DNA from: Pedobacter sp. UBA2067
Lineage (GTDB): Bacteria; Bacteroidota; Bacteroidia; Sphingobacteriales; Sphingobacteriaceae
Direction: 5' to 3'
Assembly: GCA_002333205.1 (NCBI GenBank)
Contig: DDAD01000147.1
Span: forward strand, 67,918-79,739
DNA: 11,822 nucleotides
Under the pieces are notes generated by a model. The model was not told where the DNA came from and ran no database searches. It was given only the letters and a program-made list of their open reading frames with translations. The translations under genes and the position numbers were made by a program. This document shows, piece after piece, positions 1 to 6,215 of this stretch. Numbering within the stretch: the first letter of the stretch is position 1; each line of letters opens with the position of its first letter.

Positions 1-901
1 AAGAAGGTAAAGTTGTTAATTTTGAATACTGGCTATATGTGGTATCTCCTTCGGGACGGTCACTCGGATTGTACTTTCCTGCGCCATGGATGTAAGGCCA
101 GCCATAATTTCCATTTTGTTTTATTGCATTTACCTCTTCCACCTGTTCCTCATCACCAAGCCAGTCAATGCCATGATCCATACCCCATAGTTCAGATGTT
201 TGTGGATGCCATCCAAAACCTATAGTGTTTCGAAGTCCCTTTGCAAATACTTTTTTGTTACTCCCATCTAAATTACTACGCACCATTGTGGCGTTCATCT
301 TGTTTGGTTCCGGGCATGAATTACATGTGCTTCCAACAGAAATGTAAAGCAGGCCATCAGGCCCAACAGCAAGCGTCCGATTTGGATGCTGTCCGCCATC
401 AGGCAGGTCATTTATAATAAGCTGAGGCGAACCTAATGTGCCATCAGCATTAATATCTGCTACATATACCTCCCTTACAGCAGCAATAAACATTTGCGAA
501 CCATATATGGCTAACCCATGAGCTTGTTTGATGGTTGCTACAGTCACTTTTGAATCTGCTGCTCCATCTCCGTCCTGATCCTTCAACATCATTACAATGC
601 CTGCTTCTCTATCTGATGTATAAACATTACCGCTGGCACTAATTGCAAGAATCCTGGGTTTTCCAAGATCACCGGCAAATTTGTTGACGGTAAATCCTTG
701 CGGAACTTTCAATTGTGCGATGTTTGCATCTGTTGCGGGCGCTACAGCAGGCCTGAATACATAAGCTTTGATTTGAGTGGAAGTAGCCTGGTCTTCTGTT
801 TCGGGAATTATCGAGCTCCAGAAATCGTCGTGTTTACTGCAACTGTATAACAATCCAGAAGTTAACGCAACAACAGCCAAGGTTTTTATCCAAGTTCTCA
901 T
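1..901 (-). CDS. PQQ-type glucose/sorbosone dehydrogenase-like lipoprotein (3' end outside window)
   Basis: Reading the minus strand from ATG at 901 gives 300 codons without a stop, running off the left edge, so the C-terminus is missing. The N-terminus is a lipoprotein signal: a short basic start (MRTWIK), a hydrophobic stretch and a lipobox LYSC with Cys21, so a membrane-anchored envelope protein is expected. From about residue 65 the protein has the six-bladed propeller pattern of the glucose/sorbosone dehydrogenase family. Visible marks are QAHGLA (His129, matching the catalytic His of PQQ glucose dehydrogenase), GGQHPNRTLAVGPDGLLYIS (169-188), a CNSC pair (Cys193/196), GLRNTIGFGWHP (222-233) and GNYGWPY (264-270). 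Members oxidise sugars or related alcohols/aldehydes with PQQ; the substrate cannot be told here. It is divergent from the esterase lipoprotein at 1096. The family assignment is firm; PQQ use is inferred. Confidence 0.85.
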   Translation of the reverse strand, partial: MRTWIKTLAVVALTSGLLYSCSKHDDFWSSIIPETEDQATSTQIKAYVFRPAVAPATDANIAQLKVPQGFTVNKFAGDLGKPRILAISASGNVYTSDREAGIVMMLKDQDGDGAADSKVTVATIKQAHGLAIYGSQMFIAAVREVYVADINADGTLGSPQLIINDLPDGGQHPNRTLAVGPDGLLYISVGSTCNSCPEPNKMNATMVRSNLDGSNKKVFAKGLRNTIGFGWHPQTSELWGMDHGIDWLGDEEQVEEVNAIKQNGNYGWPYIHGAGKYNPSDRPEGDTTYSQYSKLTTLPS

Positions 902-1095
902 AAAAGTTAAATGCTAGGTAAATGATATCTATTGAACAAAGAATAAACCGTATTGTTAGCAGCAGTTAACGTTATTATAGTTTCATTTAAACTATTTCGC
1001 ATGTTAAAGTACCTGAAAACTAAAAAAGCCAGTTTAATAGAGTTCTTGGCTAAATCTTTGCCTTTTAGCTTTTACATCTATAGAAAATATATTAT

Positions 1096-2214
1096 ATGAA
1101 AAACATGGTTAACTATTCTAAAAAGGCGCGTTTCATTGCCTATGTTAAAAGTTTCAGCGTACTGGTTATTTGCCTTGTGGCATTGTCATCCTGTTCAAAA
1201 GGCAACGATAATGATACCGCAGTAATCAAACCAACAGGACCGACCCCTGTCTGGGGTCCTACTATAAAAGCAGAAATGCAGGCTGTTATTGAAAAGCTTG
1301 AAAGTTATGGAACGCCGCCCCTGGAAACTTTACCTGTTGCTGATGCCAGGAAGGCTCCATCACCAGCAAATGCCGTTAAGGATCTAATGCAGCAATATGG
1401 AATCGCTATGCCAGTAAGTAATGCAGATACCAGCGGAACTAACATTGCTGTGGAGGGTGGAAATATTCATTTAAGGATGTACACGCCCAAAACAGGCACG
1501 GGTCCTTTTCCCGTTATCGTCTACTACCATGGTGGCGGATGGGTTATTGCTGACCTAGATACTTATGATGCTTCAGCCCGTTCTTTATCGGATAAAACTG
1601 GCGCAATTGTAGTTTCTGTCGCTTACCGTCAGGCCCCGGAATATAAATTCCCTACCGCCCACAATGATTCCTATGCTGCCTATCAGTGGGTGCTTGCTAA
1701 TGCAGCATCAATTAAAGGGAATCCTGACAAAATAGTTGTAGCAGGAGAAAGTGCGGGTGGAAATCTTGCGGCCGCAGTAAGCATGATGGCCAGAGACAAT
1801 GGTATTAAGATGCCACTACACCAATTACTTGTATACCCTATCGCCAGCTATGATACGAATTCAGCATCATATCTAAAGTATGCTAGCGCAAAGCCACTGA
1901 ACAGACCGTTGATGCAATGGTTCTTTAATAATTATTTGACAAATCCGGCAGATGGGAACAACCCAATGATTTCTTTGACGAATGCTAACCTGAGTGGGCT
2001 GCCATCAACAACAATCATTGGCGCAGAAATAGATCCACTGCAAACAGAAGGAAAAATTCTTTCAGATAAACTTAACGCTGCTGGTGTCTCTGTTAACTAC
2101 AGACTTTTCGAAGGAGTTACACATGAGTTCTTCGGTATGGCAACTGTTGTACCACAGGCGAAAGATGCACAGGAAGTTGCAACTCAAGATTTAAAAAAAG
2201 CTTTGTCGCTTTAA
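1096..2214 (+). CDS. Alpha/beta hydrolase lipoprotein, family IV (HSL-type) esterase
   Basis: This 372-aa protein is a carboxylesterase/acetyl-hydrolase of the hormone-sensitive-lipase group. The N-terminus carries a lipoprotein signal: basic residues, a hydrophobic run at about 17-30 and lipobox LSSC with Cys33, followed by an Asp/Asn-rich linker, so the enzyme is probably tethered to the envelope. The catalytic domain starts at about residue 85. It has the oxyanion motif HGGGW (145-149), nucleophile elbow GESAGG with Ser219, Asp313 in EIDPL and His343 in VTHEF, a complete triad. The family acts on short acyl esters; the natural substrate is unknown. Length is normal for the family plus the lipoprotein leader. 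The ATG at 1096 was chosen because the signal peptide follows directly; ATG at 1105 is possible and makes little difference. No Shine-Dalgarno is seen. A hairpin about 40 bp after the stop may end transcription. Confidence 0.92.
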   Translation: MKNMVNYSKKARFIAYVKSFSVLVICLVALSSCSKGNDNDTAVIKPTGPTPVWGPTIKAEMQAVIEKLESYGTPPLETLPVADARKAPSPANAVKDLMQQYGIAMPVSNADTSGTNIAVEGGNIHLRMYTPKTGTGPFPVIVYYHGGGWVIADLDTYDASARSLSDKTGAIVVSVAYRQAPEYKFPTAHNDSYAAYQWVLANAASIKGNPDKIVVAGESAGGNLAAAVSMMARDNGIKMPLHQLLVYPIASYDTNSASYLKYASAKPLNRPLMQWFFNNYLTNPADGNNPMISLTNANLSGLPSTTIIGAEIDPLQTEGKILSDKLNAAGVSVNYRLFEGVTHEFFGMATVVPQAKDAQEVATQDLKKALSL

Positions 2215-2256
2215 AGTTTGCCAGCTATAGATATATAAATAAGGTAAATCACTTGG

Positions 2257-2284
2257 AGCCGTCCTAAAATTGACTGGGGCGGCT
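2257..2284 (+). terminator. GC-rich hairpin after the esterase gene
   Basis: AGCCGTCCT (2257-2265) pairs with GGGGCGGCT (2276-2284) over nine positions, including two G-T wobbles, around a 10-nt loop. It starts 42 bp after the esterase stop in a convergent gap, the expected place for a terminator. The following bases (TAATATT) are only weakly T-rich, so it is not a textbook rho-independent terminator. Confidence 0.45.
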
Positions 2285-2475
2285 TAATATTGAAAGCAAG
2301 ATCATAGCAAATGATCAACACAGAGATTTTTGATGCCCCGCTTAAATGGTGATGCTCCTTATTGAAGTATATTTTGAACAAACATCCTTGAACTTGGAAA
2401 CTTATTTCATTACTTTTCTGCAAAAGGAAGTTAAGGTATAATCTTGGTCAGCCAGTAGTTAACCTGTAAAATACG

Positions 2476-2496
2476 TTGCAGATTTGTAACCTGCAA
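2476..2496. repeat. REP-like imperfect palindrome
   Basis: TTGCAG at 2476-2481 is the exact reverse complement of CTGCAA at 2491-2496. After one A/C mismatch, two further T-A pairs close a 3-nt loop (TGT). The 21-nt unit can fold into an eight-pair stem. Size, mismatch placement and position in a convergent gap resemble bacterial REP elements. With a single copy in view, repetitive status is not shown. Confidence 0.4.
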
Positions 2497-2569
2497 TAAG
2501 CTCATAATGTAGCAAGAATTAACTGGTGCAACTTTTCCCCTCAGTTATGAATGTCAGCTGATATCATTA

Positions 2570-3463
2570 CTATCCAATAAGAAATTTAAGCTGTCTCTCA
2601 TAGATGCCTATGCTGGTCGTGTTATGCCCCTGATCTAGTATCTCATCATCCAGATGCTGATCATCAGTACTACTTTGAATTAGAATTTGTTTTCCTTTAA
2701 TAACAGTCGTCTCAAAAGCACAATCCTCATTGTTAAGTCGCTTTTCCAGGTAATGTGCTAAGGCTTGTTTTTGGCTTGGCTCAACCAGCACCAGTTCCAG
2801 TCGTCCATCCCCAAAATCCGCTTCAGGCGCCAACATCAGGTTGGGACCAAGTGATTTAATATTCATAGCCTCTACCATCAGATAGGATCCATTATAAGAT
2901 TTGCCATCGACTGTAATTTGGTATTCACTGGGCGCAAAATCTTTCAGTAGCTCATGCATCAACTCCAGACCTTTACGTATCTTTTGATCAGGACTTAAGG
3001 TAAGCGCTTTAGGCACGCCTTTCATTTCTTTCATTAACCGTGGAAACAATCCACATCCAAAACTCTCCAGAAAGAAATTCGAATCTGAGCCATTTTCAAC
3101 CCAGCCAATGTCAAAGCCGGTAGTTTGTCCACTTTTCCATTTTTTTACCTGGGATTCAAGAACTGAATTAAGACCAAGTGATTTGGAGATGTTATTTGCC
3201 GTACCAGATGGAATAATTGCTACCGGAAAGTCGAAGTTTGACTGCTGCTTTAAGAGTTGTTTGATGACCTTTCTTATTGTGCCATCCCCTCCAGTGATTA
3301 TCAAGAAATCGTTAGGTGTAAACAGGTCTTTCCAGTTGCTATCTGTTAAAGAAGAATAATCGCAACCAAACCCATTTTTTTTTACCAGACTAATTAATTC
3401 GGTATCAGAGTACCCTTCGTCCCCGGCACCTGGATTATGTAAGATGTAAGCATTTTTCATCAT
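2570..3463 (-). CDS. Diacylglycerol kinase-type lipid kinase (YegS/BmrU-like)
   Basis: The protein (about 297 aa, near the usual family length) has the DAGK catalytic domain at its N-terminus: HNPGAGD (8-14 counting from the second ATG), the nucleotide-binding GGDGT motif (57-61) and PSGTANNISKSLGL (84-97). The C-terminal half is the beta-sandwich typical of YegS/BmrU/sphingosine-kinase-like enzymes, with the family pattern 'GPNLMLAPEADFGDGRLELVLV'-like ending in DGRLELVLV. These enzymes phosphorylate diacylglycerol or other lipids with ATP at the membrane; the exact lipid is unknown. An in-frame ATG lies at 3511, but homology begins at the tandem ATGs at 3463/3460, preceded by AAAAGGG, which is Shine-Dalgarno-like. 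The 3463 start also leaves a 62-bp divergent promoter region shared with surE. It is not obviously co-transcribed with anything in the window. Confidence 0.9.
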   Translation of the reverse strand: MMKNAYILHNPGAGDEGYSDTELISLVKKNGFGCDYSSLTDSNWKDLFTPNDFLIITGGDGTIRKVIKQLLKQQSNFDFPVAIIPSGTANNISKSLGLNSVLESQVKKWKSGQTTGFDIGWVENGSDSNFFLESFGCGLFPRLMKEMKGVPKALTLSPDQKIRKGLELMHELLKDFAPSEYQITVDGKSYNGSYLMVEAMNIKSLGPNLMLAPEADFGDGRLELVLVEPSQKQALAHYLEKRLNNEDCAFETTVIKGKQILIQSSTDDQHLDDEILDQGHNTTSIGIYERQLKFLIG

Positions 3464-3470
3464 CGCCCTT

Positions 3471-3499
3471 TTCAGAATCAAACAATACAAAGTTCTGAA
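3471..3499. promoter_or_regulatory. Inverted repeat in the lipid kinase/surE divergent region
   Basis: TTCAGAA (3471-3477) and TTCTGAA (3493-3499) form a perfect 7-bp inverted repeat with a 15-nt spacer. A second pair, AACAAT (3481-3486) and ATTGTT (3499-3504), interlocks with it. The repeats lie between two divergent starts, so an operator is possible. On the minus strand GAACTTTG is one mismatch from the Bacteroidota -7 box. No regulator is known. Confidence 0.3.
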
Positions 3500-3516
3500 T
3501 TGTTGGAACACAATAA
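3498..3516 (+). repeat. Left copy of 19-nt inverted repeat flanking surE
   Basis: AATTGTTGGAACACAATAA here matches the reverse complement of 4472-4490 at 18 of 19 positions. The two copies bracket surE and its small partner ORF. This copy ends 9 bp before the surE ATG. Confidence 0.5.
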
Positions 3517-3525
3517 TTTATAGTT

Positions 3526-4269
3526 ATGAGGATACTGGTTACAAACGACGACGGAATATACAGCCCTGGTATTGCAGCCCTTGCCAAGGTTGCCGCTAAA
3601 TTCGGAGAAGTAAGGATTGTTGCCCCTGATGTAGAGCAATCATCAATGGGACATGCCGTTACCCATTCCAGGCCATTAAGTTATAAAAAGTCCCCAATTG
3701 AGTTTGAAGGGCTGGAGGCATACCGGGTAAACGGAACTCCAGCTGATTGCGTAGCTTTAGGAACGCACCTATGGTCCAAAACAGATGTGGTGCTTTCTGG
3801 GATAAATATGGGACCAAACCTTGGTAATTCTATGTGGCACTCGGGTACGCTGGCTGCCGCCAAACAGGCCGTATTACTTGGCATTCGGGGCATTGCATTA
3901 AGTACCCCAGTAGGCAAAACAGAACCAGATTTTGATAAACTTGCTCCTTTTGTCGAAAAGACACTGGCGCTTTTACTGAAGTCAACTGATCTAGCACTTT
4001 ATAATGTAAATTTTCCTGAGCATCCGGAAAACATCATCTGGACAAGGCAATCGGTACGGCTTTATGATGGAACTGTTATTCCGGGAACTGACCCACATGG
4101 ACGTAAGCACTACTGGTTTACCGTTAAGCCACTTGAGCCAGCAGAAGAAGGCACCGACCGCTGGGCAGTTGAAAACAATCTGGTATCCATTACCCCGCTT
4201 CGACTTGATTTAACGGATGAACTGGCTTTACAGCAGCAGCAAAACAAAACAAATGAAAAAGACGTTTAA
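3526..4269 (+). CDS. surE: 5'/3'-nucleotidase SurE
   Basis: This 247-aa protein has the complete SurE signature. NDDG sits at residues 7-10, with metal ligands Asp8 and Asp9. SSMGH (39-43) supplies Ser39, VNGTPADCV is at 68-76, SGINMGPNLG (91-100) supplies Asn94, and HSGTLAAAKQA follows at 105-115. SurE is a cytoplasmic divalent-metal-dependent phosphatase acting on nucleoside monophosphates, and in some species on short polyphosphate; it is linked to stationary-phase and stress survival. The length is normal. The C-terminus ends in a Gln/Asn/Lys-rich tail (QQQQNKTNEKDV) of low complexity. The start is fixed by the conserved beta-strand RILVTNDDG directly after Met1; no Shine-Dalgarno is seen. 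The neighbours are a divergent lipid kinase and an overlapping 68-aa ORF, not lpxB or pcm, so this may be an accessory surE copy (inference). Confidence 0.96.
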   Translation: MRILVTNDDGIYSPGIAALAKVAAKFGEVRIVAPDVEQSSMGHAVTHSRPLSYKKSPIEFEGLEAYRVNGTPADCVALGTHLWSKTDVVLSGINMGPNLGNSMWHSGTLAAAKQAVLLGIRGIALSTPVGKTEPDFDKLAPFVEKTLALLLKSTDLALYNVNFPEHPENIIWTRQSVRLYDGTVIPGTDPHGRKHYWFTVKPLEPAEEGTDRWAVENNLVSITPLRLDLTDELALQQQQNKTNEKDV

Positions 4270-4459
4270 CATCTCCTTCCTCAGCTCGGAAGAGTTTAAA
4301 CAGAGCCAGTCTAGCGAGACAATTGAAAAATTGTCCATTCAACTTCCGCAGAGGCACTTTGTTTTTCTTAAAGATCCACAAACTTCACATTTCTACTTTG
4401 ATAGCAGCAAAGGAATCAGCTATAAAGAAATATCTGAGCTGCTCAAGAACACGGGATGA
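4253..4459 (+). CDS. Small hypothetical protein overlapping the surE 3' end
   Basis: This 68-aa ORF starts with MKKTFNISFLSSEEF and overlaps the last 17 nt of surE, which suggests translational coupling. An upstream in-frame ATG at 4217 is less likely, because the extra residues only echo surE codons. The protein is soluble-looking, with no signal or membrane segment. An acidic/amphipathic first half is followed by beta-like FVFLKD and FYFDSSKGIS and a helical C-terminus (YKEISELLKN). I do not recognise a family. Its position in the surE transcription unit, inside the flanking inverted repeats, is the only clue to function. Confidence 0.6.
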   Translation: MKKTFNISFLSSEEFKQSQSSETIEKLSIQLPQRHFVFLKDPQTSHFYFDSSKGISYKEISELLKNTG

Positions 4460-4471
4460 TTCTAAAACATT

Positions 4472-4490
4472 TTATAGTGTTCCAACAATT
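4472..4490 (-). repeat. Right copy of 19-nt inverted repeat flanking surE
   Basis: TTATAGTGTTCCAACAATT is the reverse complement of the 3498-3516 copy with one mismatch (14 consecutive identical bases, then 4 of 5). It lies 13 bp after the stop of the 68-aa ORF. It could also serve in an mRNA 3' end, since CAATTG at its edge is self-complementary. Confidence 0.5.
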
Positions 4491-4798
4491 GTAGCCTAGA
4501 AGTTATAAGATTCGTTTAGATTTAAAGCATTACTGTTGTTCCTGGCTTGCCTGGTAGTTTATGTCTAATTTATTCGCCGTAACTCTCCAGAAAACCTTGT
4601 CTTATAGAAAAGAGATAACAATTAAAGCTTCGTAGGTATAAACGATGGCGAAGAATATGCCTGGATTGTATAATTCATTTATGCATACCGTATACATCCT
4701 GTTGTTATCCCAGCGGGAATATCCTATGATTACTCTTTATATATTTTTTTAAAAAGAGGAAAAACAAACAAGCATTGTCCAATCACCTATTCCTTTCA

Positions 4799-4918
4799 TT
4801 ATCGGCAGCTTCCTTCACGGTGCGTATGGCAAAAATGAAAAAAGAAGATGGATGCAAGTACACATACTGCTAACAACATGATGTGGCATTGTAAGTTAAG
4901 GGCTTGTTGTTTTTCCAT
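4799..4918 (-). CDS. Possible 39-aa single-pass membrane peptide
   Basis: An ATG at 4918, 11 nt after the SDR stop on the same strand, opens a 39-codon ORF. Residues about 13-29 (IMLLAVCVLASIFFFHF) form one hydrophobic segment, preceded by MEKQQALNLQ and followed by a short His/Arg-containing tail (CHTHREGSCR) with three Cys in total. It could be a small membrane protein translated with the SDR. Nothing but position and hydrophobicity supports it, and hydrophobic short ORFs arise easily in AT-rich DNA. I do not recognise a family. Confidence 0.35.
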   Translation of the reverse strand: MEKQQALNLQCHIMLLAVCVLASIFFFHFCHTHREGSCR

Positions 4919-4929
4919 CGCTATTAAAT

Positions 4930-5727
4930 TTAAGGCTGGCCGCCTCCACCTGCTGCCCCATATATTTGACCAGTAGCATAGCTGGCATCAGCAGCAGCAA
5001 GTTGTACATAAATTGACCCTAGTTCTGCCGGCTGACCTGGCCGTCCAAGAGGTGCATCTCCACCAAAGTTTTTAAGTTTTTCCTGCGTTGCACCTCCACT
5101 TACCTGCAAGGGCGTCCATATTGGGCCAGGTGCTACACCATTGACACGAATCCCCTTTGGAGCGAGTTGTTTAGCAAGTGATCTTACAAAGCTTGTTGTG
5201 GCGGCCTTAGTCTGGGCATAGTCGTAAAGATCTGCTGAAGGATCCTGAGCCTGCACAGAAGTTGTGGCGATGATCGCTGATCCAGGCTGCAAGTGCGACA
5301 AGGCTGTTTTTATAAGCCAGAATGGGGCATATATGTTTGTCTTTATAGTCCAGTCAAACTGTTCTGTTGAAATATCCAGGATCGAAGGGTGTGTTTGTTG
5401 TCGCGCCGCATTACTCACCAGAATGTCAAGTCCACCCAAACCCTTTACCGCCTCCGACACCAGCCGCTGGCAAAATGCCTCCTCCCGCAGATCTCCAGGA
5501 ATAGCTATCGCTTTTCTTCCCTCGGCCTTGATTAAAGCTATAACTTCTTTCGCATCGGGTTCTTCATCAGGCAAATAGTTTATTGCCACATCAGCACCTT
5601 CCCGTGCGTAAGCGATAGCTGCAGCCCGGCCCATGCCGGAATCGCCTCCGGTGATCAATGCTTTTCTACCTTTTAATCTTCCTGATCCTTGATAACTTTT
5701 TTCGCCATGGTCAGGTACAGGGTCCAT
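4930..5727 (-). CDS. SDR family oxidoreductase, YghA/GSP39 type (catalytic part, separated from its Tat leader)
   Basis: This 265-aa reading frame encodes a classical short-chain dehydrogenase. It shows the Rossmann motif TGGDSGMG (27-34), SNAA (105-108), Asn131, catalytic Ser157 and YAQTK (Tyr170, Lys174), then the post-catalytic VNGVAPGPIWTPLQ. The opening MDPVPDHGEKSYQGSGRLKG is the conserved pre-Rossmann region of the E. coli YghA / B. subtilis GSP39 group, which uses NAD(P)H on aldehydes or ketones. In that group about 70 further residues, ending PWPGLAS-K, precede MDPVPDHG. Here those residues lie in the overlapping frame at 5711-5935, one base out of register, so the natural protein is probably about 336 aa. 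As it stands, the ATG at 5727 could still give a cytoplasmic enzyme with all catalytic residues, possibly by re-initiation. A small ORF follows 11 nt after the stop. Confidence 0.88.
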   Translation of the reverse strand: MDPVPDHGEKSYQGSGRLKGRKALITGGDSGMGRAAAIAYAREGADVAINYLPDEEPDAKEVIALIKAEGRKAIAIPGDLREEAFCQRLVSEAVKGLGGLDILVSNAARQQTHPSILDISTEQFDWTIKTNIYAPFWLIKTALSHLQPGSAIIATTSVQAQDPSADLYDYAQTKAATTSFVRSLAKQLAPKGIRVNGVAPGPIWTPLQVSGGATQEKLKNFGGDAPLGRPGQPAELGSIYVQLAAADASYATGQIYGAAGGGGQP

Positions 5728-5935
5728 TTATACTTGCAAGGCCTGGCCAGGGTTGAAACTGCGCTTTAAACGGGGGCTTTGGATATTTACCGCGTGGATC
5801 ATCAAGTGCCAGGCTGAAAGACCGCTCTGCTGAACCGCCATTAACAGCAAAGGCAGGAGAAATTGCTGCAGCGGCTATACCGGCGCCAATCCCGGTAATT
5901 ACTTTTCGTCTTGAAATTTTACGCTCTTCAATCAT
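5711..5935 (-). CDS. Tat-signal N-terminal fragment of the SDR (frameshifted)
   Basis: The 74-aa frame begins MIEERKISRRKVITG, a twin-arginine motif (Arg9-Arg10). An Ala/Gly-rich hydrophobic core and an AFA cleavage-like site at about 28-30 follow, a typical Tat signal peptide. The rest (DDPRGKYPKPPFKAQFQPWPGLAS) is the proline-rich pre-domain found in front of MDPVPDHGE in YghA-like SDRs. After Ser68 the homology stops, the frame reads INGPCT and ends at 5711, while the SDR continues in the next frame from 5727. This is therefore not an independent gene but the 5' part of the same gene. If the frame is intact in the cell, the SDR would be exported or membrane-associated through Tat; if not, the leader is lost. 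Confidence 0.8.
   Translation of the reverse strand: MIEERKISRRKVITGIGAGIAAAAISPAFAVNGGSAERSFSLALDDPRGKYPKPPFKAQFQPWPGLASINGPCT
5725..5734 (-). other. Frameshift point joining Tat leader and SDR
   Basis: On the minus strand the bases read AGT ATA AAT G. Removing one base (the T at 5730 on this strand) gives AGT AAA ATG, that is Ser-Lys-Met, which restores the expected LAS-K-MDPVPDHG junction. The upstream frame runs on for 5 codons and stops at 5711-5713, so the two frames overlap by 17 nt. Confidence 0.75.
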
Positions 5936-5940
5936 TTTGT

Positions 5941-5960
5941 TTAGCTTATATAAAAGCTAA
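5941..5960 (-). promoter_or_regulatory. Perfect 7-bp palindrome just upstream of the Tat-SDR start
   Basis: TTAGCTT and AAGCTAA form a perfect stem around a 6-nt AT loop, ending 5 bp before the ATG at 5935. In the mRNA it would be a hairpin next to the start codon; in DNA it could be an operator overlapping the transcription start. No clear -7 box was found for this gene. Confidence 0.35.
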
Positions 5961-6162
5961 CAGTCGCATTTCAACCTTGTTTTCAACACCTTAGGATTTT
6001 TAGAATTTCGGGTAGATATCCCCTATCAAATAAGAAAAATGTTGTGAAAGCACCAGAGCAGAAGTAGTGACCACGTGATTTTGGAAGATTTACCGAGATA
6101 CAACTACCTGAGAATTAAATGGATTTATAGTATCTGTATCGATTAAACAGGAAGATGAACGC

Positions 6163-6193
6163 TTGTGTAAAAACCTATAGACTAGTAACTTGC
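6163..6193 (+). promoter_or_regulatory. Candidate Bacteroidota-type promoter for the 6216 unit
   Basis: TTG at 6163-6165 is followed after 20 nt by TAACTTGC (6186-6193), one mismatch from the TAnnTTTG -7 consensus of the Bacteroidota primary sigma factor. The ATG at 6216 lies 23 nt further on, giving a short 5' leader. It is assigned by motif only. Confidence 0.35.
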
Positions 6194-6215
6194 ATTTCCA
6201 TAGATCTTCAAACCA

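Larger units (their letters stand above)
2215..2569. other. Convergent intergenic gap with three hairpins, no gene seen
   Basis: This 355-bp stretch separates the 3' ends of the esterase (plus) and the lipid kinase (minus). I see no ORF with protein-like character in it. It holds the GC-rich hairpin at 2257-2284, a perfect 6-bp inverted repeat GATCAT/ATGATC with a 5-nt loop at 2300-2316, and a REP-like imperfect palindrome at 2476-2496. Confidence 0.6.
4460..4929. other. Convergent gap between the surE unit and the SDR
   Basis: This 470-bp stretch lies between the 3' ends of the plus-strand surE unit and the minus-strand SDR. It holds the right copy of the 19-nt repeat (4472-4490), an AT-rich inverted repeat CTCTTT/AAAGAG (4733-4738 and 4753-4758) that could act as a weak bidirectional terminator, and the possible 39-aa ORF at 4799-4918. 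I see no protein-like pattern in 4491-4732. Confidence 0.5.

Noticed and set aside
13..225. 70-aa plus-strand ORF at the left edge
   Set aside because: It is antisense to the sorbosone-dehydrogenase-like frame, which has clear family motifs over the same bases.
1049..1069. GCTAAA/TTTAGC inverted repeat upstream of the esterase, with CTTTG resembling part of a -7 box
   Set aside because: The spacing does not fit TAnnTTTG and the stem is only 6 bp in AT-rich DNA; too weak to call.
2211..2423. 70-aa minus-strand ORF between esterase and lipid kinase
   Set aside because: It overlaps the esterase stop, spans the GC-rich hairpin and has no recognisable domain; its composition looks like random AT-rich translation.
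3464..3511. Upstream ATG at 3511 for the lipid kinase
   Set aside because: The extra residues (MFQQFRTLYCLILKRA) are not part of the family and would place the start inside the 19-nt repeat; the tandem ATG at 3463/3460 has an AGGG site in front.
4645..4752. 35-codon plus-strand ORF in the surE/SDR gap
   Set aside because: It has no domain, no ribosome site, ends in the AT-rich inverted repeat and is in line with chance for this composition.
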